Of a stretch of DNA of 64,000 nucleotides, positions 28,296-34,156 are shown piece after piece. Source of the DNA: Pseudodesulfovibrio portus (GTDB lineage: Bacteria; Desulfobacterota; Desulfovibrionia; Desulfovibrionales; Desulfovibrionaceae). The notes below the pieces were generated by a model. That model saw nothing but the letters and a program-made list of their open reading frames with translations, was not told the origin of the DNA and ran no database searches. Each line of letters opens with the position of its first letter. Position 1 is the stretch's first letter. The position numbers and the translations under genes are program-made. The DNA lies in assembly GCF_026000375.1 (NCBI RefSeq), contig NZ_AP026708.1, positions 1,366,501 through 1,430,500 on the forward strand, written 5' to 3'.

Positions 28296-29207
28296 ATGGA
28301 CAACAAGAAATTTCTCGGGCTGCTGACGGGCAGCAACGACGCACCCAGGCTGTCGACCACGGCCATCATCATCGCCGTGGTTTTCCTGATCGTGCCGCTG
28401 GCCATGCTGCAGCTCGCGCCCCAGTTCATGCAGACCGCCGAGGACGGGCAGCCCGGACAGGAAGACTTCAACCTGGCCATGGCCTATATCCTCACCGACC
28501 TGAACGACCAGGCCGCGATCCCTGTGCTGCAAAGGGCTGCGGACGCGGGCAACCCCAAAGCCATGCTGGTGCTCGGCGTCATGTACGCCAAAGGGGAGAT
28601 CGTCCCCGGGGACATGGACAAGGCCCGCTCGCTGCTGGAGGAACCGGCCAGGCTCATGTTCCAGCCGGCCCTCAACTTCATGGGCATCATGGCCGTGCAC
28701 GACGGCGACCTGGAGCGGGCGTGGCAGCTGTTCGACGACTCCCTGGAGCGCTCGACCGTGATCATCTACGACGAGGACAGGCTCACCCCCAACTACTGGA
28801 TGGGCTATCTCTATTCCAACAAGCAGTTCTCGCGCTACAACCTCCACGCCGCCGACATGTACATGGCCCGGGCCGCCCGGTCCGGCCGCGAAGACATGCA
28901 ACTGCGCTACGCCGCGTTCCTGATCTTCGAGACCATGGACTACGGCAAGGCGATCCCCCTGCTGGAAACCCTGACGGCAAAGGACAACGTCAAGTCAAAG
29001 GCCCTGACCGCCTTTCTTCATGCCGAAGGGTACGGATATGAAAAGGATTGCGCCAAGGCCTTTGACCTGGCCACGGACTGCGCGGACCAGGGCAGCGGAC
29101 TGGCAATGACCGTCATCAGCGACCTGTACCGGACGGGCTGCGGCGTGCCCAGGGACCCTGAACTGGCCCGTGTCTGGGCGGAAAAGGCCAGGGCCGCGCG
29201 GGACTGA
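28296..29207 (+). CDS. membrane-anchored Sel1-like repeat protein
   Basis: A 303-residue protein with one N-terminal membrane helix (about 22-42: TAIIIAVVFLIVPLAMLQL) and a periplasm-facing chain of Sel1/TPR-like repeats, for example AIPVLQRAADAGNPKAMLVLGVMYAKGEI and CAKAFDLATDCADQGSGLAMTVISDLYRTGCGV. Such proteins act as scaffolds for envelope complexes. No Shine-Dalgarno site is evident. The Ada-like gene on the other strand ends one base after its stop. Confidence 0.75.
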   Translation: MDNKKFLGLLTGSNDAPRLSTTAIIIAVVFLIVPLAMLQLAPQFMQTAEDGQPGQEDFNLAMAYILTDLNDQAAIPVLQRAADAGNPKAMLVLGVMYAKGEIVPGDMDKARSLLEEPARLMFQPALNFMGIMAVHDGDLERAWQLFDDSLERSTVIIYDEDRLTPNYWMGYLYSNKQFSRYNLHAADMYMARAARSGREDMQLRYAAFLIFETMDYGKAIPLLETLTAKDNVKSKALTAFLHAEGYGYEKDCAKAFDLATDCADQGSGLAMTVISDLYRTGCGVPRDPELARVWAEKARAARD

Positions 29208-29208
29208 T

Positions 29209-29463
29209 TTAGGGCTTGCAAATCTTGCAGGGCCGAAACCCCGCAGCCAATGCCTGTTGCCGCGAGGAAAACTCCACAACGCAATTCTTGCAGTTGTAGT
29301 ACCGGCAGCCGGGCTGGTGAAAGATATGCGAGTTCCGGTTGCCGTGATAGACGATCGAAGCCGCCTGGGCCTCGCCCAACACGGTCAGAGCCGCCCCCTC
29401 CACTGCCAGGCCCGCGAACAAGAGCGCCAGGGCGACAAATGCGGGGATCAACAGTTTTCTCAT
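29209..29463 (-). CDS. secreted Ada-type metal-binding domain protein
   Basis: An 84-residue exported protein. A signal peptide (about 1-35, ending LGEAQA-A) is followed by one small domain matching the metal-binding part of Ada: FHQPGCRYYNCKNCVVEFSSRQQALAAGFRPCKICKP, with five Cys of which four could bind zinc. In Ada this module senses methyl phosphotriesters in DNA; a secreted stand-alone copy cannot do that, so its role is open. Start taken at the ATG at 29463; an in-frame GTG lies at 29472. Confidence 0.75.
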   Translation of the reverse strand: MRKLLIPAFVALALLFAGLAVEGAALTVLGEAQAASIVYHGNRNSHIFHQPGCRYYNCKNCVVEFSSRQQALAAGFRPCKICKP

Positions 29464-29507
29464 GGAATACACACTACGCCGACACGTCCAAGCCGTCCAG
29501 CCATGAA

Positions 29508-29533
29508 AAAGCCGCCCTTTGCAGGCGGCTCGT
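29508..29533 (-). terminator. terminator of the pyrR/YkgJ operon
   Basis: On the minus strand AGCCGCC...GGCGGCT is followed by TTTTTC. Two family A repeats separate it from the YkgJ-like stop at 29790. Confidence 0.65.
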
Positions 29534-29551
29534 CAATGCTTGAGGCCGAAA

Positions 29552-29653
29552 CTTCGAGAAGGAGTCGAGTGCCAGGCGCAAGGTGAATTCGCCCCGCAGC
29601 GTACTCTTCGGTACGCGAGGACGCGAATTCAGCGCAGCAACGACGCAATCGGC
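29552..29653. repeat. family A repeat, tandem copy 1
   Basis: A 102-nt unit from CTTCGAGAAGGAGTCGAG to CGACGCAATCGGC. It is an imperfect palindrome with GAATTCGC/GCGAATTC and GCGTAC/GTACGC arms around a TTCG turn. It differs from copy 2 at only a few positions. Confidence 0.85.
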
Positions 29654-29684
29654 GGCTTATCAATGCTCGCCCAGGAGACCGAAG

Positions 29685-29786
29685 CTTCGAGAAGGAGTCG
29701 AGTGCTAGGCGCAAGGTGAATTCGCCCCGCAGCGTACTCTTCAGTACGTGAGGACGCGAATTCGGCGCAGCAACGACGCAATCGGC
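29685..29786. repeat. family A repeat, tandem copy 2
   Basis: Second 102-nt unit in the same orientation, 31 bases after copy 1 and ending three bases from the stop of the YkgJ-like gene. Together the two copies fill the gene-free stretch between the Ada-like and YkgJ-like genes. Confidence 0.85.
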
Positions 29787-29789
29787 TTC

Positions 29790-30392
29790 TTATCGGAGCT
29801 TCGGCGGACCGAGGACGATCATCTCGGCTATGGTGTGATCCACCTTGGGCAGCATACGCAGGTTCTTGCCCACGAACTGCATCTCGAGCTTGACCAGATC
29901 CATGTACAGCGGGGTGCGGTCCACCACGGGCGGGTTGTCCATGCCTGCGGTCAGCTCCTGGCAGCGGTAGCAGCCGGGGAAGCGGATTTCCTGGCCCGTG
30001 GGCTTGGTCAGCAGGTTGGGCACGCCGTGCATGCGGCAGATCATGAGCCGATGCTGGTACAGGCCGCAGACGCCCTGGTTCTCGTCGATGTTCAGCGGGC
30101 ACATGACGTGCGGGCGCTCGCCCCGGGACAGCGCGGCCTGGGCCTGGTCCACGTACTCCTGCGCCCGGGCCCTGATCTCCTCCAGCCGGTCTGCGGGGAG
30201 CTTGTTCAGCCCTTCCCACATGTAGGCCCACTCCACGTAGGTGTGGTGCTGGAAAAAGGACAGGCAGCAGTTGTCCGTGCAGCCGTCGCAGCGCATGTTG
30301 ATGGGACCGGCCACCTCGTCGTAACGGGTGACCATCTTGTCGTATATGCCTGCCAGCTTGCGGAAGGCGGCCTTGGGGGTCAGTTTGTTCAT
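29790..30392 (-). CDS. YkgJ family cysteine-cluster protein
   Basis: A 200-residue cytosolic protein of the YkgJ (Fe-S or zinc cysteine cluster) family. The N-terminal cluster MRCDGCTDNCCLSFF, the central QGVCGLYQHRLMICRMHG and FPGCYRCQEL give the expected eight or so Cys. The start at 30392 overlaps the stop of the shikimate-kinase-like gene as ATGA, showing translational coupling; a longer open frame upstream is a shadow of that gene. Function is unknown for the family. Confidence 0.85.
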   Translation of the reverse strand: MNKLTPKAAFRKLAGIYDKMVTRYDEVAGPINMRCDGCTDNCCLSFFQHHTYVEWAYMWEGLNKLPADRLEEIRARAQEYVDQAQAALSRGERPHVMCPLNIDENQGVCGLYQHRLMICRMHGVPNLLTKPTGQEIRFPGCYRCQELTAGMDNPPVVDRTPLYMDLVKLEMQFVGKNLRMLPKVDHTIAEMIVLGPPKLR

Positions 30393-30925
30393 GAAAAATC
30401 GACTTGTTGGAGTATGGCCTCCACGCATTCCCCGGGCGTGGACATGTCCGTGGATACCGTGATGTCGGCGGCGGCACGGTACAGCGGCTGGCGCTCGTTG
30501 TAAAGATCGCGCATGGTCTTGCCCGGTCCGATGGCCAGCCCCCGGTTTTCGGCGTCGCCCACGCGCTTGATGAAAGTGTCCTCCCCGATGTCGAGCATGA
30601 CCACCGGGCCGAGTTCCTTGAGCCTTGTCACGGCCCTTTCGCCGTAGATGACCGACCCGCCCGTGGAGATGATGGTCCGGGTCAGATTCAGCCTGGCGAC
30701 CAGCTCCTCCTCGATGCGCAGGAAGTCGTCCAGGCCGTAGGTGTCCATGATCGCCTGCAGCGGGATGCCGTAGTAGGACTCCATGTACCGGTCCGTGTCG
30801 AGCCGCCCCCAGCCGAGCCGCTCGGCCAGCAGTTCGCCCAGGGTGGACTTGCCGGCCCCGGCCATGCCCACCAGGGTGATGCACGGATACTGAACCTCGT
30901 CGCGCTTGATGGGCACGAAAGCCAT
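30389..30925 (-). CDS. shikimate kinase-like P-loop kinase
   Basis: A 178-residue P-loop kinase. Walker A is GMAGAGKST at 20-28, the substrate Asp lies in LDTDRYME, and ISTGGSVIY matches the TGGG substrate loop of AroK. Relatives in Desulfovibrio were, to my recollection, proposed to be homoserine kinases of shikimate-kinase descent, so the substrate is uncertain. It sits three bases after pyrR and overlaps the YkgJ-like gene. A true aroK in another locus would favour the alternative role. Confidence 0.75.
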   Translation of the reverse strand: MAFVPIKRDEVQYPCITLVGMAGAGKSTLGELLAERLGWGRLDTDRYMESYYGIPLQAIMDTYGLDDFLRIEEELVARLNLTRTIISTGGSVIYGERAVTRLKELGPVVMLDIGEDTFIKRVGDAENRGLAIGPGKTMRDLYNERQPLYRAAADITVSTDMSTPGECVEAILQQVDFS

Positions 30926-30928
30926 GCG

Positions 30929-31471
30929 CTATTCGCCCCGCACGAGGCAGACCTTGTCCTCGTCGTCGCGCTCGGCGACCAGCACGTTGATATGCTCGTC
31001 GCCCAGAGTGTCGATCCTCTTGCCCACGTAGTCGGCCTGGATGGGCAGCTCCCGATGGCCCCGATCCACGAGCACGAGCAGTTCCACCCGCTTGGGGCGA
31101 CCGTAATCCAGGATCGCCTCCAGGGCGGCGCGGATGGTCCGGCCCGAGTAGAGCACGTCGTCCACCAGCACGATGGAGCGGCCCTCGACCTCGAACCCGA
31201 TCTCCGAACAGTTGATGACCGGAGCCAACTCCAGGTTGGTGGTCCAGTCGTCGCGGTACAGGTTGATGTCCAGCTTGCCCAGCGGCACCTTGGTGCCCAG
31301 CCGCTCGTCAAGGAGCTTCTTGAGCCGTTCGGCCAGGTCCGCCCCGCGGCGCTGGATGCCGAGGATGGCAATGGACTCGTCGTCGCCCCGGCGTTCGTAG
31401 ACTTCAAAGGCCAGACGCTCGAGCGTCCGGCTCATCTCCTTTCCGGTCAGTATAGTGCCGCATTCTTTCAT
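30929..31471 (-). CDS. pyrR: PyrR-type regulator / uracil phosphoribosyltransferase
   Basis: A 180-residue type I phosphoribosyltransferase. The PRPP loop is VLVDDVLYSGRTIRAA, and the N-terminal ILTGKEMSRTLERLAFEV, ILGIQRRGADLAERL and INLYRDDW segments are PyrR-specific. PyrR binds pyr mRNA in some bacteria and makes UMP from uracil and PRPP. No pyr genes are adjacent, so the enzymatic role may dominate here. First gene of a three-gene operon, divergent from the UGA-containing HesB-like gene. Confidence 0.9.
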   Translation of the reverse strand: MKECGTILTGKEMSRTLERLAFEVYERRGDDESIAILGIQRRGADLAERLKKLLDERLGTKVPLGKLDINLYRDDWTTNLELAPVINCSEIGFEVEGRSIVLVDDVLYSGRTIRAALEAILDYGRPKRVELLVLVDRGHRELPIQADYVGKRIDTLGDEHINVLVAERDDEDKVCLVRGE

Positions 31472-31546
31472 GGCATGGGCCTCTCATGGCTGTTTTTTCA
31501 CGGTCCGAGGAATGGAGGAAATTAGCCCATCTACGGGGGGTGGTCA

Positions 31547-31558
31547 ACTTGCGCAAGT
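31547..31558. promoter_or_regulatory. 12-bp perfect palindrome, possible operator
   Basis: ACTTGCGCAAGT lies between divergent pyrR and the HesB-like selenoprotein gene, 21 bases upstream of a TTGACA hexamer. The regulator is unknown. Confidence 0.35.
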
Positions 31559-31578
31559 AGGAATCACTGCTTTTGGAT

Positions 31579-31607
31579 TTGACAAAGGATAGTATTGATC
31601 TTACCTC
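31579..31607 (+). promoter_or_regulatory. possible promoter of the HesB-like selenoprotein gene
   Basis: TTGACA at 31579-31584 with a weak TACCTC at the 17-base spacing. The Cys paralogue has TTTACA (33137-33142) and TACGTT at nearly the same spacing, so the -10 may be non-standard. Confidence 0.35.
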
Positions 31608-31639
31608 TTCTTTTCCCGACCACAATTAGGAGGAATTAT

Positions 31640-31984
31640 ATGTTTGAAGTAACCGAAGCCGCCCAGAAACAGCTGGAAGGCTATTTTTCCGATAAAGAAG
31701 CGTCCCCCATCCGCGTGTACCTCGCGGCCGGTGGCTGAGCAGGCCCTCGCCTGACCCTGGCTCTGGATGAGCCTAACGATAAAGACGTCACTTACGAAGC
31801 TTCCGGTTTCACCTTCGTCGTAGACAAGGAACTCGAAGCCCAGACCGGCAATATCAAGATCGACATGACCTACTACGGGTTCGTGGTCGACTCCGAGAAT
31901 CCCGTTGGCGGCAGCAGCGGCGGCAGCTGCGACTGCTCCTCTGCGGGTTCCTGCGGTTCCGCCGGATCCGGCGGCTGCGGCTGC
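31640..31984 (+). CDS. IscA/HesB-like selenoprotein (in-frame TGA = Sec33)
   Basis: A 114-residue A-type Fe-S-carrier-like protein that ordinary gene finding would miss, because codon 33 is TGA (31736-31738). Reading on in frame gives VYLAAGG-Sec-AGPRLTLALDEP, aligning residue for residue with VHLADGG-Cys-AGPRLSLALDEP of the paralogue at 33199. Both copies share the whole fold and a Gly/Ser/Cys tail ending GSGGCGC. In IscA/HesB proteins this position is the first cluster-ligating Cys. AGGAGG lies six bases before the ATG, and codon use after the TGA is fully coding-like. A hairpin fitting a bacterial SECIS follows. HesB-like selenoproteins are known from bacterial selenoproteome surveys; the function is unproven. 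Confidence 0.88.
31759..31773 (+). promoter_or_regulatory. candidate bacterial SECIS element
   Basis: GGCTC-TGGAT-GAGCC: a five-base-pair GC-rich stem with a five-base loop that has G at its second position. The loop begins 25 bases after the UGA, inside the 16-37 range described for bacterial SECIS elements. In the Cys paralogue the same place reads GGCCC-TTGAC-GAGCC, which breaks one pair and loses the loop G. Confidence 0.7.
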
Positions 31985-32102
31985 TAGGGCGATAAGCCGC
32001 CATCTGCGGCGTTGCTGCAAAAAGGCCAGACCCTTGCGTATTGAGATACGCGGCGGTCCTGGTCTTTTTTTGCGCCTTGCAGCTGACGACTTCTCGCCCT
32101 AG
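31981..32102. repeat. palindromic repeat family A with built-in terminator
   Basis: From CTAGGGCGA, which contains the TAG stop of the selenoprotein gene, to TCGCCCTAG. The centre GGCCAGACC...GCGTAT-TGAG-ATACGC...GGTCCTGGTCTTTTTTT forms a stem with a T-run and probably terminates the gene. A nearly identical element follows the Cys paralogue. Confidence 0.8.
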
Positions 32103-32173
32103 CTGCGTCCCTCCGTCCTGGGGGATGATCGGTGGCGGGGAGAAGAGGTTCATGTGTTTGGCGCGGTCGGTGG

Positions 32174-32250
32174 CCACAGACCCTTGCGTATTAGGATACG
32201 CGGCGGTCCTGTTTTTTTGCGCCTTGCAGGTGACGGCTTCTCGCCCAAGC
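32174..32250. repeat. truncated family A repeat
   Basis: Carries ACAGACCCTTGCGTATTAGG through GGTCCTGTTTTTTTGCGCC and CTTCTCGCCCAAG, that is the core and right arm of the element at 31981, without the left arm. From here to the Met-rich gene at 32371 I see only a short leader. Confidence 0.7.
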
Positions 32251-32370
32251 CGGTTCCATCCGTTCTGGAGAATGGGTGGCCGGGCACTGTGCCGATGTTC
32301 AGATTATAATATGAATGAAGAGTCCGCGCGGTAGGATTGAAGCCATTCACAACAGCACATGGGAGGTACC

Positions 32371-32961
32371 ATGAAAAGGAATGCAATCATTCTGGCGTTG
32401 GTCGCAGCCATCGCACTTTGCGTTGCAGGGCTTGCAATGGCTCAATCCGGAAGCATGCCCGGTCCCGGCAGCGGCATGGGATATGGCGGCATGGGGTCCG
32501 GCGGCGGCAAAGGCTACGGCGGCATGTGGAGAGGCTACCAGGCCACGCCGGGGCAGCAGGAGGCGTTCAGGAAGATCACGGAGAAATACCAGCCGCAGTT
32601 CATCAAGCTGGCGGACAAGCTGTGGGCCAAACGGGCCCAACTCAACGGTGCCCTGGCCCAGGAAAAAATCGACCGGCAGCAGGCCAAGGCCTTTGCCAAG
32701 GAAGCCGGCGATCTCCTGGCCCAGTCCTATGAGCTGCAAGTGGAAATGCTCGCCGACATGCGCGAGCAGGGGTTGTCCTACTTCGGCATGGGCATGATGC
32801 ACGGCGGCATGATGGGCGGCGGCATGATGGACATGATGCATGGAGGCATGATGGGCGGCATGATGAATATGATGATGGGCGGCGGCCAGCGGTATTACGG
32901 AGACGGTCAGCCCGGCCCCGGCGGCTATGGAAACATGCCGGGACCAGGCATGATGCAATAG
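32371..32961 (+). CDS. secreted Met-rich Spy/ZraP-like metal-binding protein
   Basis: A 196-residue exported protein. A signal peptide (1-24, ending AMAQ) is followed by a Gly/Met linker, a helical Spy/CpxP/ZraP-like segment (about 58-135: TPGQQEAFRKITEKYQPQFIKLADKLWAKRAQLNGAL...) and a C-terminal tract at 140-169 that is almost wholly Met, His and Gly, such as GMMHGGMMGGGMMDMMHGG. Met/His-rich tails of this kind bind copper or silver. GGGAGG precedes the ATG at 32371. It lies between the two HesB-like genes on the same strand, which hints at a shared metal or redox theme. Confidence 0.8.
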   Translation: MKRNAIILALVAAIALCVAGLAMAQSGSMPGPGSGMGYGGMGSGGGKGYGGMWRGYQATPGQQEAFRKITEKYQPQFIKLADKLWAKRAQLNGALAQEKIDRQQAKAFAKEAGDLLAQSYELQVEMLADMREQGLSYFGMGMMHGGMMGGGMMDMMHGGMMGGMMNMMMGGGQRYYGDGQPGPGGYGNMPGPGMMQ

Positions 32962-33073
32962 GGCTTCGCCTGCGAAACACCCCCCCCCTGCCATCTCCTA
33001 CCGTGGCGGATGGGCCCGACCTTTCTGCGTCTTGCAGATCAAGATTCTGTATTCCAACAGTCCGAAACTCATG

Positions 33074-33106
33074 GAAAACGCTCCGAAATGGGGCGTTTTC
33101 TGTTTT
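33074..33106 (+). terminator. terminator of the Met-rich protein gene
   Basis: GAAAACGCTCC-GAAAT-GGGGCGTTTTC followed by TGTTTT; one T-G pair in an 11-base-pair stem. Confidence 0.7.
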
Positions 33107-33164
33107 GGTGAAATACCTTTTTTTGCAGAAAAGGGGTTTACAAGACTATTTTCCTGATTACGTT

Positions 33165-33184
33165 TAGTAGATCGAAAACTACTA
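33165..33184 (+). promoter_or_regulatory. leader hairpin of the HesB-like Cys gene
   Basis: TAGTAG (33165-33170) and CTACTA (33179-33184) pair two bases before the AGGAG ribosome site. It could be an operator or modulate translation; the selenoprotein leader has no equivalent. Confidence 0.3.
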
Positions 33185-33198
33185 TTAGGAGTATAGTC

Positions 33199-33537
33199 AT
33201 GATCAATGTATCCGAATCCGCCCAGCAGGAGCTGACCAAATATTTCGCAGACAAGGAAGTGCAGCCCATCCGGGTGCACCTGGCCGACGGCGGCTGCGCA
33301 GGCCCCCGCCTGTCCCTGGCCCTTGACGAGCCGCGCGACGGCGACAAGTCCGTTGAACAGGGTGCCTTCACCTTCCTTATCAACGAGGAACTGGCTACCG
33401 CCTCCGGCGCGGTCTCCATCGACATGTCCGAGTACGGCTTTGTCGTGAATTCCGAGAACCAGATCGGTGGCGGCGGCTGCGGTTGCGCCTCCTCGGGTTC
33501 CTGTGGTTCCGCCGGCTCCGGCGGCTGCGGCTGCTAG
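33199..33537 (+). CDS. IscA/HesB-like protein, Cys form
   Basis: A 112-residue A-type Fe-S-carrier-like protein, paralogue of the UGA-containing gene at 31640. The conserved Cys33 in DGGCAGPRL is the first of the IscA-type ligands, and the usual C-terminal CGC motif is expanded to a Gly/Ser tail with five Cys (GGCGCASSGSCGSAGSGGCGC, split here by the family pattern of GC pairs). Central parts ALDEPRDGDKSVEQGAFTFLINEEL and SIDMSEYGFVV match the partner. AGGAG precedes the ATG. A family A repeat begins at its stop codon, as in the partner. Confidence 0.9.
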   Translation: MINVSESAQQELTKYFADKEVQPIRVHLADGGCAGPRLSLALDEPRDGDKSVEQGAFTFLINEELATASGAVSIDMSEYGFVVNSENQIGGGGCGCASSGSCGSAGSGGCGC

Positions 33538-33710
33538 GTTGCGATAAGCGGCGATCTGCTGCGTTAAGTGAATTGTTCGCGAGCAACGCGAGCGTTACAA
33601 GATCTTACACCTCAGGCGTGCTGCAAAAAGCCCAGACCCTTGTGTATTGAGATACGCGGCGGTCCTGGGCTTTTTTTGCGCCTTGCAGCTCACCACTTCT
33701 CGCAACCTAG
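33534..33710. repeat. palindromic repeat family A with 54-nt insertion
   Basis: CTAGGTTGCGA, containing the TAG stop, to TCGCAACCTAG. The core GCCCAGACC...GGTCCTGGGCTTTTTTT again forms a terminator. Compared with the copy at 31981 the left arm carries about 54 extra bases (33566-33619). Confidence 0.75.
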
Positions 33711-33869
33711 CCGCGTTCCTCCGTCCTGGGGGACGGTCGGTGGCGGGAACTGGGAAATGCTGAATTCATTGCGATAGGCTGCGGATTATGCGTGGGGCGA
33801 AGTACACCGACATTACTCAGGTTCCCCAGCCCGGCGTCCGAAGAACCCAAAAAAATAAACGCGAGCGAT

Positions 33870-33890
33870 TTGGGTGCCAAGGGCACCCAA
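33870..33890. other. perfect 9-bp hairpin
   Basis: TTGGGTGCC-AAG-GGCACCCAA in the gene-free stretch after the HesB-like Cys gene. There is no T-run; purpose unknown. Outside this hairpin and the family A and B repeats, 33711-34090 shows nothing I recognise. Confidence 0.4.
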
Positions 33891-33960
33891 CAGCGGGTCA
33901 CCCCACAGCCGTCCCGTAAGAAGAGGCTCTTCCTCCCCAAGACGCACTTCGTCATCTTCA

Positions 33961-34080
33961 GGCTTCGGAGAGTGGGTCGGATGTGCATTTTCCGAGGGGG
34001 GATTTGACCGCAGCGTAGCCTTCTACGTGAGGATCAAATTCCCCCTCGGAAAATGTGCAGACGGCCCGCTATCCGAAGCC
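33961..34080. repeat. palindromic repeat family B, full copy
   Basis: A 120-nt palindrome from GGCTTCGGAGAGTGGG to CCCGCTATCCGAAGCC. Both arms contain TGTGCATTTTCC or its complement and meet at GGGGGGATTTGA/TCAAATTCCCCC. The copy at 35678-35799 has the same arms with a different centre. Confidence 0.75.
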
Positions 34081-34097
34081 GCAAGCAAAAACGAAAA

Positions 34098-34120
34098 GGG
34101 GTGGCATCTTGTGCCACCCC
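34098..34120 (-). terminator. terminator of the PaaK-like gene
   Basis: GGGGTGGCA/TGCCACCCC around a five-base loop; on the minus strand it is followed by TTTTCGTTTTT. It closes the long Liv operon. Confidence 0.8.
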
Positions 34121-34156
34121 ATTCGATTAGGACCGCAACCCCGGAATACCACCGGG

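Noticed and set aside
31740-31753. Alternative hairpin CAGGC-CCTC-GCCTG right after the UGA as the SECIS
   Set aside because: Its loop starts only six bases from the UGA, too near for a bacterial SECIS, and has no G at its start; the hairpin at 31759 fits better.
32359-33537. CRISPR-like pattern from repeated palindromes around the HesB-like genes
   Set aside because: Units are few, long and irregularly spaced, without short constant repeats and spacers.
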